Part shown: one piece after another, positions 1-7,145 of the stretch
How the letters are laid out: each line of letters starts with the position of its first letter
Numbering within the stretch: position 1 is the first letter of the stretch
Source: Labilithrix sp.
Lineage (GTDB): Bacteria; Myxococcota; Polyangia; Polyangiales; Polyangiaceae
DNA: 20,410 nt
Direction: 5' to 3'
Assembly: GCA_028287035.1 (NCBI GenBank)
Contig: JAQBQL010000006.1
Location: 1-20,410 of the forward strand
Notes under the pieces: model-generated
Told to the model about the DNA's origin: nothing
Databases searched by the model: none
The model's input: only the letters and a program-made list of their open reading frames with translations
Program-made: the position numbers and the translations under genes

Positions 1-626
1 TCAAGCCGGCAAACATCTATCTCGTGCACGACGAGGCCGGCGTCGAGCGCGCCAAGATCCTCGATTTCGGGATCGCGCGCGTCGAGTGGGAAGAGATGCG
101 GATCACCAACATGGGCGCGCCCATGGGGACCCCCGGGTACATGTCGCCCGAGCAGGAGACCGGCGCCGAGGTCGATGCGCGGAGCGACGTGTACGCGGTC
201 GGCGCGGTCATCTACGAGTGCCTCGTCGGTGAGCCGCCGCCGCCGGCGCCGAGCGAGCTGTGGACGCTCGGCTCGCGGCCGCCGCCGAGCGTTGGCCTTC
301 GCCTGCCGCTCCATGCCGACGACGACGTGCGCCTCCGTCAGCCGCCGCCGGCGACGACCCGCGCCGACTCGGGGGTGCAGCCTGCATCACGCCGGATGCC
401 GAGCTCCGCGCCGATGACGCCGCTCGCGACGATGGGACCCGTCGAGGTGCCCGAGGCATGGCGCGCCATCGTGGAGCGCGCGATCGCGAAGAAGCCGGAG
501 GCCCGCTACCAGGATGCGCGCGCCTTGCTCGCTGCGATCCGGGCGGCGCGCGGCATCGCGTCGATGTTGCCGCCGGCCGCGGAGAGCGAGCCGCGTACCG
601 GCGACACCCGGGCGGGCGAACGCTGA
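1..626 (+). CDS. Ser/Thr protein kinase, C-terminal part (5' end outside window)
   Basis: This is the C-terminal part of a Hanks-type (eukaryotic-like) serine/threonine kinase, which phosphorylates proteins on Ser/Thr in signalling. The reading frame is already open at base 3 and begins inside the catalytic loop (KPANIYL, the end of the HRDLKPxN motif). The metal-binding DFG follows in KILDFGIAR, then the activation segment ending in GTPGYMSPEQ, the subdomain IX helix (DARSDVYAVGAVIYECLVG), and the last helix (ERAIAKKPEARYQDA) with its usual Arg. Between the last two lies a Pro/Arg-rich stretch of roughly 75 residues, longer than usual in bacterial kinases. The protein ends about 30 residues after the kinase fold, with no membrane segment or sensor domain on this side, so any N-terminal domain lies upstream. 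Family call is firm; substrate unknown. Confidence 0.93.
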   Translation, partial: KPANIYLVHDEAGVERAKILDFGIARVEWEEMRITNMGAPMGTPGYMSPEQETGAEVDARSDVYAVGAVIYECLVGEPPPPAPSELWTLGSRPPPSVGLRLPLHADDDVRLRQPPPATTRADSGVQPASRRMPSSAPMTPLATMGPVEVPEAWRAIVERAIAKKPEARYQDARALLAAIRAARGIASMLPPAAESEPRTGDTRAGER

Positions 627-646
627 CTTTCTGCTAGGGTCGGGAC

Positions 647-1744
647 GTGCGCAAGCTCGGCTCCTCGCCCTCCTCTCTCTCGCGCTCCCCGTTCTCACGC
701 GTGCGGTCGGTCGCGCTCGGTCTCGGCGCGATGCTGCTCGGACCCGTGCTCGGCGGCTGTCCGTCGTCGACCCCCGCGCCCGCGCAGCAGCCCGCGCCCT
801 ACTACGGTCCGGGTCAGCCCTACCCGCAGCAGCCGTACCCGCAGCAGCAGCCCTACCCGCAGCAGCCGCCGTACAACCCGGGGTATCCGCAGCCGGCGCC
901 CGGCCCCGCCCCGCAGCCGGCGACGCAGCGGCCGCTGCTGGCGCCGCTCATCGGGGTCGCGGCCTGGCAGAACGAGCTCCGCGGCGTCCTGAACGAGCTG
1001 CTGAACGCGCTCTCCGCGCCGAACCAGGCGCTCGTCCGCGGCATCCCGCTCGTGTTCGATCCGACCGAGGAGATCAACGCCTACGCGGGGTGTGACGAGC
1101 AGGGCGCGCCCTACCTCGCGGCGACCGCCGGCATCCTCGAGGCGGCCGACGCGATGGCGCAGACGCGCGCCACCGACGAGCTCTTCGGCACGCACACCGC
1201 AGAGGCCTACTACGCGGCCGTCCTCCCGCAGGTGGTGCGGAGCGAGAAGGCGTCGCCGGGGCTCCCCGCGGGGATCATCCCCACCCAGTACGGCGGCGAC
1301 CCGCGCCGGTGGTCACGCGCGCACGAGATGTTCGACGAGATCCTCGCATTCACGTTCGGTCACGAGCTGTCGCACCACTACCTCGGCCACACCGGCTGCG
1401 CGAAGGGCCAGGGCGGCTCCGGTCCCGACCCGACGAAGCTCGGGCGCCTGCTGACGGTGGTGCCCGCGTTCAACCAGGTCGCCGAGGCCCAGGCCGACTC
1501 GGCCGGCGCCTACGACACGCTCGACGCCGGGCGGGCGCGGCGCGCCACCGGCCAGTACGAGTGGCAGGAAGCGGGCGGGCTCGCGCTCCTCGACTACTTC
1601 GCGCGCCTCGAGCGGGCGGCCGGCGCGGGCGGCCCGCTCAGCCTGCTCAACCCGCTGAACGTGCTGAAGACGCACCCCAATCCCCTCGCGCGCATCCCGC
1701 TCCTCCAGACGGTCGCGCGCACCTGGCACCAGCAGCACCCCTGA
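647..1744 (+). CDS. M48-family zinc metalloprotease lipoprotein with PYPQQ-repeat linker
   Basis: A predicted envelope-anchored zinc peptidase of 365 residues. The GTG start at 647 gives a basic N-terminus, a hydrophobic stretch and a lipobox ending GPVLGGC (Cys38), so export and lipidation by the Lgt/LspA route are likely. Residues 50-90 are a Pro/Tyr/Gln-rich linker with PYPQQ repeats, probably an extended spacer from the membrane. The catalytic domain has HELSH (His239, Glu240, His243), the third ligand region EAQAD (Glu280, Asp284), and the C-terminal HPNPLARI motif typical of M48 peptidases such as HtpX/BepA/LoiP. Unlike HtpX there are no transmembrane helices, so BepA/LoiP-like envelope quality control is the closest known role; that is an inference. 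It lies 20 bases after the kinase gene, possibly co-transcribed. Confidence 0.9.
   Translation: MRKLGSSPSSLSRSPFSRVRSVALGLGAMLLGPVLGGCPSSTPAPAQQPAPYYGPGQPYPQQPYPQQQPYPQQPPYNPGYPQPAPGPAPQPATQRPLLAPLIGVAAWQNELRGVLNELLNALSAPNQALVRGIPLVFDPTEEINAYAGCDEQGAPYLAATAGILEAADAMAQTRATDELFGTHTAEAYYAAVLPQVVRSEKASPGLPAGIIPTQYGGDPRRWSRAHEMFDEILAFTFGHELSHHYLGHTGCAKGQGGSGPDPTKLGRLLTVVPAFNQVAEAQADSAGAYDTLDAGRARRATGQYEWQEAGGLALLDYFARLERAAGAGGPLSLLNPLNVLKTHPNPLARIPLLQTVARTWHQQHP
818..868 (+). repeat. Short tandem coding repeat (PYPQQ units)
   Basis: Three near-identical units of about 15 bases (core TACCCGCAGCAG) lie inside the metalloprotease gene and encode PYPQQ repeats. The array is in frame, so changes in copy number would lengthen or shorten the linker between lipid anchor and protease domain without breaking the frame. 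Confidence 0.7.
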
Positions 1745-1748
1745 CCCT

Positions 1749-1816
1749 TTGTTCTCTGGGATGCCGATCTAGATAACAAGATCGGTTGTTCTCTGGGCTA
1801 TGATCCTGGAGAACAA
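1749..1816 (+). promoter_or_regulatory. Promoter/operator with three TTGTTCTC elements before the nucleotidyltransferase
   Basis: An identical 12-mer TTGTTCTCTGGG occurs at 1749-1760 and 1786-1797. A third copy in inverted orientation (CCTGGAGAACAA, 10 of 12 matching) sits at 1805-1816. The second and third copies form an inverted repeat that covers the ribosome-binding GGAG (1808-1811) and touches the ATG at 1816. A separate perfect 7-base inverted repeat (CCGATCT/AGATCGG) lies at 1764-1770 and 1779-1785. A possible sigma-70-like pair is TTGTTC (1749-1754) and GATAAC (1772-1777) with a 17-base spacer. The arrangement looks like an operator where a repressor would block both promoter and translation start. 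The binding protein is unknown. Confidence 0.6.
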
Positions 1817-2892
1817 TGGCCACGGACTCCGCGCGCGGCGCGCGCCTCTTCACGCGTCATCCGCTCCTGCTGCAGACCTCCTTCTCGGAGGTGAAGCGGC
1901 AGGCCGCCGAGCAGGCGCACGTCCTCGTGGGCACGCCCGGGTCGGTGGGCGTGCGCGAGGTGAACGGCGGCCGCTTCCACTACCGCCAGTTCTACGATCC
2001 GCAGGGCAAGAAGCGCGCGGAGTACCTTGGTGCGGTGGGCGACGCAGCCGCCGAAGAGCGCGCGCAGACCACGCGTGACCGGATCGCGCTCGCCGGCGTC
2101 CTCGCGAGGGACGCGCGGCTCCTCGCGCAGCAGGGCTATGCCCGCGTCGACTCGCGGACGTTCGCCATCGTCGCGGCGCTCGCGAACCACGGCCTCTTCG
2201 AGGCCGGCGCGATCCTCGTCGGCTCGCATGCGTACGGGGCGCTCCTCAACGATCTCGGGGTGCGGGCCGCGGCGTACACGACCGAGGACGTCGACGTGGC
2301 GCGCGGCGACGCGCTGAAGCTCGCGCTCGGCGAGGGCGGCGAGAAGACGGATTTCGCGACGATGCTCGCCTCGAGCACGGTGCCGCTCGCGCCGGTGCCG
2401 TCGCTGCAGCGCGGCGCGCCGTCGACCTCGTACAAGCCGCCCGGCCCGGACCGCCTGCGCGTCGATCTGCTCACGCCGGCGCGCGGCAAGGAGATCACGA
2501 CGCGCGCAGTGCCGGAGCTCGCTGCGCATGCCACGGCGCTGCCGTACCTCGGCTACCTGCTCGACGCGCCGCTCGGTGCGGCGCTCCTCGGACGCGAGGG
2601 CGCGGTGGCGGTGCGGGTGCCGCGGCCGGAGCGCTACGCGTGGCACAAGATGATGCTCTCGCAGGTGCGCGCCGCGACGAGCGAGAAGAGGACGAAGGAC
2701 CTCGACCAGGCCGCGGTGCTGAGCGCGGTGCTGGCCGAGGAGGCCCCCGGCGCGCTGGGAGAGGCGTTCGCCGACGTCCCGAGGTCGGCCCGCACCACCA
2801 CGCGGGCCGGCGCCGCCCTGGTGCTGAAGCGCCTCGAGACGAGTGGCTACGAGCGCGCCGCGGAGGCGGTCGCGGGAGCCATGGGGCGGTAG
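1816..2892 (+). CDS. GSU2403-family nucleotidyltransferase-fold protein
   Basis: A 358-residue protein of the GSU2403 nucleotidyltransferase family (Pfam NTP_transf_8 type), part of the polymerase-beta superfamily that transfers nucleotides to proteins, RNA or small molecules. Its substrate is not established. Visible signatures are the nucleotide-binding GSHAYG (136-141), the metal-binding pair EDVDV (Asp158, Asp160), a third acidic strand RVDLLTP (Asp217), and the family C-terminal motif YAWHKMMLSQVR followed by a Lys/Arg-rich segment and a helical end. All three acidic positions are kept, so it should be catalytically competent. The ATG at 1816 has GGAG 4 bases upstream. No small HTH or antitoxin gene adjoins it: the gene stands alone between the protease gene and the convergent Tad operon. 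A toxin-like or regulatory role is possible but unproven. Confidence 0.85.
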   Translation: MATDSARGARLFTRHPLLLQTSFSEVKRQAAEQAHVLVGTPGSVGVREVNGGRFHYRQFYDPQGKKRAEYLGAVGDAAAEERAQTTRDRIALAGVLARDARLLAQQGYARVDSRTFAIVAALANHGLFEAGAILVGSHAYGALLNDLGVRAAAYTTEDVDVARGDALKLALGEGGEKTDFATMLASSTVPLAPVPSLQRGAPSTSYKPPGPDRLRVDLLTPARGKEITTRAVPELAAHATALPYLGYLLDAPLGAALLGREGAVAVRVPRPERYAWHKMMLSQVRAATSEKRTKDLDQAAVLSAVLAEEAPGALGEAFADVPRSARTTTRAGAALVLKRLETSGYERAAEAVAGAMGR

Positions 2893-2906
2893 ACGCGCAG
2901 GTTCGG

Positions 2907-3647
2907 TCAGCGCTGCGCCTTGTGCCGCTGCTTCGCGGCCAGCACGCGCACCGCGGCGCGGAGCTCCGGGCTGTCGGGATGGGCCATCACGAGCTTCGCA
3001 TACGCGAGGGATGCCGAATCGTACTCGCCAGCCAGCGTCGCGTTGATGGCGCGGTCGTAGAGCCGCTGCTCGTCGGCGTTCAGCGTGGTGTGCGCGGCCG
3101 GCGCGAGGCTGCGCGCCGATGGGAGGACCTTGCTGCTCGACGCAGGGCTCGGCGGCGCCGACATCACGGCCGCGCCCGCCAGGCTCGCGGGCAGCGCGGC
3201 GGTCGTCGGGGTCACCGCCGCACGCGCCGGAGCAGCGGCGCGCGGCACGCTCTCGCCGGCCCGCGACGAGGTCGGCGCGGCGAGCGCGAGGATCATGACC
3301 GCGATCGGGATGAGCAGACGCTTCGGCGTGCTGAGCGCCCGGTAGTCCTCGCCGAGCTTCCGCACGACCTTGTCGAACGTCGCACGCGAGAGCGGAGCCC
3401 GCGCGAGCGCCCGGCGGCGCACGCTCGGCTGCGTCGTCGAGTCCGTCCGCGCGGCAGGGGTCGCGAGCTGCGCGTGCAGCTCCTCGAGGCGTAGCGGCCT
3501 CACGATCGTCTCCTCCAGTGGATCGGGCGTGACCACGATCGGGGAAGGCTTCACCCGGGCCGGTGCGGGTAGCGGCGGCGGAGCCGCACGACGCGGACGC
3601 CCGAGCTCCCCGTTCATGACGCTGTTTCCTCGATTTCTGGTGTTCAT
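2907..3647 (-). CDS. Bitopic membrane protein at the end of the Tad operon, function unknown
   Basis: Not recognised as a named family. From the ATG at 3647 it has 246 residues. The N-terminal half (about 110 residues) is Pro/Arg-rich and probably cytoplasmic. One transmembrane helix follows (LLIPIAVMILALAAP), then an Ala/Pro/Ser-rich linker. The C-terminal 50 residues look like a single TPR-type helical hairpin (DRAINATLAGEYDSASLAYAKL), probably periplasmic. Three starts are possible: GTG at 3671 overlapping the operon junction, ATG at 3647 with GGAG upstream, and ATG at 3617 with GAGGA nine bases upstream. Architecture and position next to the FHA-like bitopic protein suggest an accessory or scaffold protein of the pilus machine; this is inferred from context only. 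It converges on the nucleotidyltransferase gene with just 14 bases between, where no terminator is visible. Confidence 0.75.
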   Translation of the reverse strand: MNTRNRGNSVMNGELGRPRRAAPPPLPAPARVKPSPIVVTPDPLEETIVRPLRLEELHAQLATPAARTDSTTQPSVRRRALARAPLSRATFDKVVRKLGEDYRALSTPKRLLIPIAVMILALAAPTSSRAGESVPRAAAPARAAVTPTTAALPASLAGAAVMSAPPSPASSSKVLPSARSLAPAAHTTLNADEQRLYDRAINATLAGEYDSASLAYAKLVMAHPDSPELRAAVRVLAAKQRHKAQR

Positions 3648-3671
3648 GGTTCGTCGCTCCGCGGCGTTCAC

Positions 3672-4529
3672 TCAGCTCTGTTGCGAGACCCGTGCCTCGA
3701 GCTTCCGCTGCAGGATGGTGAGCCACCGCACGTAGTCGTCGTCGATGTCGCGCGTGAACAGCATCTCGCGCAGGAAGCGCACCTGCTGCAGCGCCACCTT
3801 CGCGTCGTCACGCTCGAGGGCGCGCTCGAGGCGCACGCGATAGACCTGGTACTCCTGGAGGACCCCGGCGCGCATCGACGCCGCGTAGGCAGAGGTTCCC
3901 TTCGCGGCCTCCTCGTCCCCGGCCGCCGCCTGGCAGGCCGCGGCCTGCTCGAAGAGGACCACCGACTCGACGCCGTCCCGCGTGTAGAACTTCCAGCGCT
4001 GACGCTTCGCGGTGGCCGCGGTCTCCTTCTCGTGGGCGAGCACGCGCGCCTGCTCGCGCGTCGCCGCCGGGCACTGCGTGATGACCTCGCCGAGCGGCTG
4101 CGGGACCTTGTCGGGCGGTCCGAACGAGGTGTCCGACCGCGCATGAAAGGCGACGAGCAGCGCGGCGGGCACGAACAGCCCGCCGAGCAGGAGCGCGAAG
4201 CGCGGTCCCTTCTTCTGCTTCTTCGCGTCGGTGCTGCCGAGCGGCCGGTACACGATCGAGACCTCGCCGATCACGAGGCGCGAGCCGTCGGCGAGCCGCC
4301 CGTCGCGGAACGTCGCGCCGTCGAGCAGCGCGAGCGGGGCGCCGGGAAGGAGCCGCACCACCATCCCGCCGTCCTCCTCGGTGAGCACGAGGTGCTCCCA
4401 GGCCGCGACCTCGGGCGCGAGCCGCAGGTCGCAGTGCGCGCCGCTGCCGATCAGGATGCGCGAGGACTCGACCTCGATGCGCTCGGTCTTCCCGGTCTCG
4501 TACCTCATCTCGAAGACGCAGTGATGCAT
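3672..4529 (-). CDS. FHA-like domain bitopic membrane protein of the Tad operon
   Basis: A 285-residue protein. Residues 20-96 resemble a forkhead-associated (FHA) beta-sandwich: ILIGSGAHCDLRL, then a His (His46) in the recognition loop, then LLDGATFRDGRLADGSRLVIGEVSIVYRP. One transmembrane helix follows a Lys-rich stop (residues 110-129), then about 155 mostly helical, charged residues probably on the far side of the membrane. FHA domains normally bind phosphothreonine. The Arg of the usual GR pair is Ser here (Gly28-Ser29) and the SxxH motif is poor, so the fold may be kept without phosphopeptide binding. FHA-containing proteins are common in myxobacterial Tad and type III loci. The ATG at 4529 is preceded by AAGGG and lies 11 bases after tadC. 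Confidence 0.75.
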   Translation of the reverse strand: MHHCVFEMRYETGKTERIEVESSRILIGSGAHCDLRLAPEVAAWEHLVLTEEDGGMVVRLLPGAPLALLDGATFRDGRLADGSRLVIGEVSIVYRPLGSTDAKKQKKGPRFALLLGGLFVPAALLVAFHARSDTSFGPPDKVPQPLGEVITQCPAATREQARVLAHEKETAATAKRQRWKFYTRDGVESVVLFEQAAACQAAAGDEEAAKGTSAYAASMRAGVLQEYQVYRVRLERALERDDAKVALQQVRFLREMLFTRDIDDDYVRWLTILQRKLEARVSQQS

Positions 4530-4540
4530 GAGGGTGCCCT

Positions 4541-5491
4541 TCAGACCGCCGCGGTCGGCGCGATCGTTTCGTGGGTGGCCGGCGTGCCGAGCTCGCCGTG
4601 GAGGCCGCTCCGCGCCTTCAGCATGAGCGGGACCACCAGCAGCGCGAGGATCGATGCAACGAGCAGGCCTATCGGAATGGAGAGCTTCACGCCTGCCTTC
4701 GCGGCGAGCTCCTCGGCGCGTGTCGTGCGCCGCTGCCGCGAGATGGTGGCCTGGATGGCGAGCACGTCGGAGAGCGGCGTCCCCTTCTCCTCGGCCTGGA
4801 TGACGGTGTGGACGAACTCCTTCACCGCCTCGGTGGGCACGCGCTCGGCGAGCTCGCGGAGCGCGCTCTTCCTCGTGTGGCCGAGGTTCAGGTTCTGGAG
4901 GAGGTACTCGAGCTCCTCGGTGAGCGGATCGTCCTTCACCGCGCGCGAGACGAACTGGCGGAGCCCGCCCGGGAAATCGAGGCCGGCGCTCATCGCGAGC
5001 GTCAGCGCGTCGACCGCGTAGGGTAGCGACCGCGCGATGCGGAGGCGCCGCTCGCTCGCGAGCGTCGAGAGCTGCAGGTACGGACCGAGCGCGCCCGCGG
5101 TGAAGAAGCCCATCGCGGCGAGCCCGCCCGTGCCCGCGCCGAGGTCGAGCCCCGCGCCGAGCCCGAGGCCGACGACCGCCGACACCGTGCAGATCGCGAG
5201 GATCTCCTGCGGCAGGAGCCCCAGGTAGTCGCCCGCGTACAGGATCTGCGTCTCGAGGTGCCGCTCGAGCGCCCGCGGGAGCAGGCCGCTGTAGCGCATC
5301 CCCAGCCACCGGATGAACGGCTCGCACGTCGCCCAGCCCTCGCTCTTCGCGAGCGCCTCCATGCGCTTCATGCCGCGCCGGCCGAGCCGCTCGTTCTGCC
5401 GGCTCTCGGTCGCGGCGAGCCGGTACACGAAGACGAACACCGAGGCGCCGCTGAAGAGGTACGCGCCGAGCCGGAAGAACGCGATGCTCAC
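4541..5491 (-). CDS. tadC: TadC-like inner-membrane platform protein (GspF/T2SSF family)
   Basis: A 316-residue homologue of TadC, which with TadB forms the inner-membrane platform of the tight-adherence (Flp) pilus and converts ATPase motion into pilin polymerisation. The N-terminal helix (residues 5-24), a central hydrophobic pair (about 110-150), the cytoplasmic T2SSF domain (LPYAVDALTLAMSAGLDF through EEKGTPLSDVLAIQA), and a final helix (LSIPIGLLVASILALLVVPL) match the family. The GTG start at 5491 overlaps the TGA of tadB by 4 bases (GTGA), indicating translational coupling. Distinguishing TadB from TadC rests on order and on the TadC-like DFPGGLRQF region. Confidence 0.9.
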   Translation of the reverse strand: MSIAFFRLGAYLFSGASVFVFVYRLAATESRQNERLGRRGMKRMEALAKSEGWATCEPFIRWLGMRYSGLLPRALERHLETQILYAGDYLGLLPQEILAICTVSAVVGLGLGAGLDLGAGTGGLAAMGFFTAGALGPYLQLSTLASERRLRIARSLPYAVDALTLAMSAGLDFPGGLRQFVSRAVKDDPLTEELEYLLQNLNLGHTRKSALRELAERVPTEAVKEFVHTVIQAEEKGTPLSDVLAIQATISRQRRTTRAEELAAKAGVKLSIPIGLLVASILALLVVPLMLKARSGLHGELGTPATHETIAPTAAV

Positions 5492-6369
5492 AGGTCCACC
5501 GTGATGATCTGGCGGGCCGCGACGAGCGCGCCGGCATACGTGACCATCGCGAGGATGATGCACGCGTAGCCGAGCCACCCGTTCGTCAGCAGCGGGTCGA
5601 AGTAGTGGTTCTCGAGCTCGTAGGCGCCGAAGCACAGCGCGAACGGCGCGATGGCCATGGCCCAGATCTGCATGCGTCCCTCGGCGGTGCGCTGCCGGAG
5701 CACGCCCTCCAGCCGTTCGAGCTCGCGCAGCGTTGCGGCCGTCGTCTCGAGCGTCTTCACGAGATTGCCGCCGAGCTGGCGACCGATGAGGAGCGACACG
5801 AGCACGGTCGCGAGCTTCTGGCTGCGGGCGCGGATCGCCACCTCACCGAGCGCGTCGTCGAGCGACCGGCCGAGGCGCGTCTCCTTGAGCGCCAGCTGGA
5901 ACTCCTGGCAGACCGGGCCGTGCATGAGCGACGTCACGTGCTCGAGCGCCGCGCCGATGGCCGGCGTCGCCTTGAGGGCGTTCGCGAGGGTCAGCGCGAA
6001 GGGACCGGCCTGGTTGTCGAGCTCCGTGATCCGCTCCTTCGTCTTCCGCTCGATGACGACGATCGGAGCGGCCGCGATGACGAGCGCGAACAGGTACCAG
6101 TACGCGAGGTTCACGAGGATGCCCCCGGCGACCACGAGGAGGAGCGCGCCCACCTGCGCGGCGGCGATGGGCTCGACCGGGCGGAAGACGTGCAGCGCGC
6201 GCAGGCGGCGGCGCAGGTAATCCGTGTACTTTCCCCAGTAGACGAACACGAGCCCGCGCGGCGTACCGACCAGCGCATAGAGCACCAGCGCCGCCGCCAC
6301 GAGGGCCGCGCCGAACGCGAGGTACTTCCAGGTCACGGCGCCGAGCTGGCGCGCGTACGGCGGGCTCAT
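5488..6369 (-). CDS. tadB: TadB-like inner-membrane platform protein (GspF/T2SSF family)
   Basis: A 293-residue partner of TadC in the Tad inner-membrane platform. Predicted helices lie at about 15-35, 71-90, 92-106, 235-252 and 264-285. Between them is the cytoplasmic T2SSF domain with the family pattern FALTLANALKATPAIGAALE and ETRLGRSLDDALGEVAIR, then LVSLLIGRQLGGNLVKTLET. Length and topology fit the family. The ATG at 6369 overlaps the upstream cpaB stop (ATGA). In most tad loci the TadA/CpaF ATPase gene immediately precedes tadB; here cpaB does, so the motor must be encoded elsewhere. Confidence 0.9.
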   Translation of the reverse strand: MSPPYARQLGAVTWKYLAFGAALVAAALVLYALVGTPRGLVFVYWGKYTDYLRRRLRALHVFRPVEPIAAAQVGALLLVVAGGILVNLAYWYLFALVIAAAPIVVIERKTKERITELDNQAGPFALTLANALKATPAIGAALEHVTSLMHGPVCQEFQLALKETRLGRSLDDALGEVAIRARSQKLATVLVSLLIGRQLGGNLVKTLETTAATLRELERLEGVLRQRTAEGRMQIWAMAIAPFALCFGAYELENHYFDPLLTNGWLGYACIILAMVTYAGALVAARQIITVDL

Positions 6370-7145
6370 TCCGGACGCCCGAGGTTCGTGGGCTTCGCGA
6401 TCTTCGCCAGGATCGGGCGGACCGTCACGTTCTCCTTCTGCGTGGGCAGCTGCGTGACGGGCGGCGTGTTCTCGCTGATGCTCTGGTCCTCGGCGCTGCG
6501 CAGCACCGCGATGACCGGCCCTTTCGTCGCGGCGAGCGAGATGGTCTGCGACTCCTGGAGCGTCACCGCGATCGTCACGAGCTGCTCGGTGTCGGGATGC
6601 GCCATATCACGGCCGCCCTCGTGCGACGGCGTCGTGTCGTGGCCGACCGCGAGGACCAGCACGCGCTGCAGGAGCACGACCGACTGCGGGGTCTTCGCCT
6701 CGGCGAGGATGCCGAGCACGTCGACGTAGTCGCCGGGCCGGAGCAGCGCCGCGCTCATGTACTGCTGCGGGATGTGCAGCGTGAGCGCGCGCGTGCCGGG
6801 CTGGACGAGCTGCGACAGGTGGCGGTCCTCGAGCCCGCTGACCGCGACGTCGACCCACCCGAGCAGCTGCTGGGGATCGAGATCGTGCTCGACGCGAACG
6901 CCGACCACCTTCGGCTTGTCGCTCGCCCGCACCATGCGGTCGTCGATGTACGCGATCGGGATCTGCCGGACCGAGAGCGCGTCCTCGGAGAGGATGGCGT
7001 TCTTCTTCACGGGCTTCGCGATCATGAGGATGCTCACGCGCTCGCCGCCCGAGACCTCGAGCTCGAGGCGCTTCGTGTAGAGCACGAGCGACGCCACCGC
7101 GAGTGCGGCGAAGAGGGCGGCCGTGAGCAGCGCTTTCAGGTTCAT
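6366..7145 (-). CDS. cpaB: CpaB/RcpC-like Flp pilus assembly protein
   Basis: A 259-residue CpaB/RcpC homologue, a periplasmic protein with an N-terminal anchor that in other systems works with the RcpA/CpaC secretin. Visible are one N-terminal hydrophobic helix (residues 5-24), an SAF-type domain (ILMIAKPVKKNAILSEDALS), and the RcpC domain with GTRALTLHI, ALLRPGDYVDVLGI and LVTIAVTLQESQTISLAATK. These are close to family patterns. The ATG at 7145 has a strong GGAGGA about 7 bases upstream and overlaps the previous stop (ATGA). Unusually, no secretin gene follows; the next gene is tadB. Confidence 0.92.
   Translation of the reverse strand: MNLKALLTAALFAALAVASLVLYTKRLELEVSGGERVSILMIAKPVKKNAILSEDALSVRQIPIAYIDDRMVRASDKPKVVGVRVEHDLDPQQLLGWVDVAVSGLEDRHLSQLVQPGTRALTLHIPQQYMSAALLRPGDYVDVLGILAEAKTPQSVVLLQRVLVLAVGHDTTPSHEGGRDMAHPDTEQLVTIAVTLQESQTISLAATKGPVIAVLRSAEDQSISENTPPVTQLPTQKENVTVRPILAKIAKPTNLGRPE

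Noticed and set aside
818..868. Possible CRISPR-like or minisatellite array
   Set aside because: The repeats are in frame, only about 15 bases long, have no spacers and encode a PYPQQ protein linker.
3681..6729. Plus-strand open frames opposite the FHA-like, tadC, tadB and cpaB genes
   Set aside because: No recognisable domains and strongly biased composition; antisense to well-supported genes.
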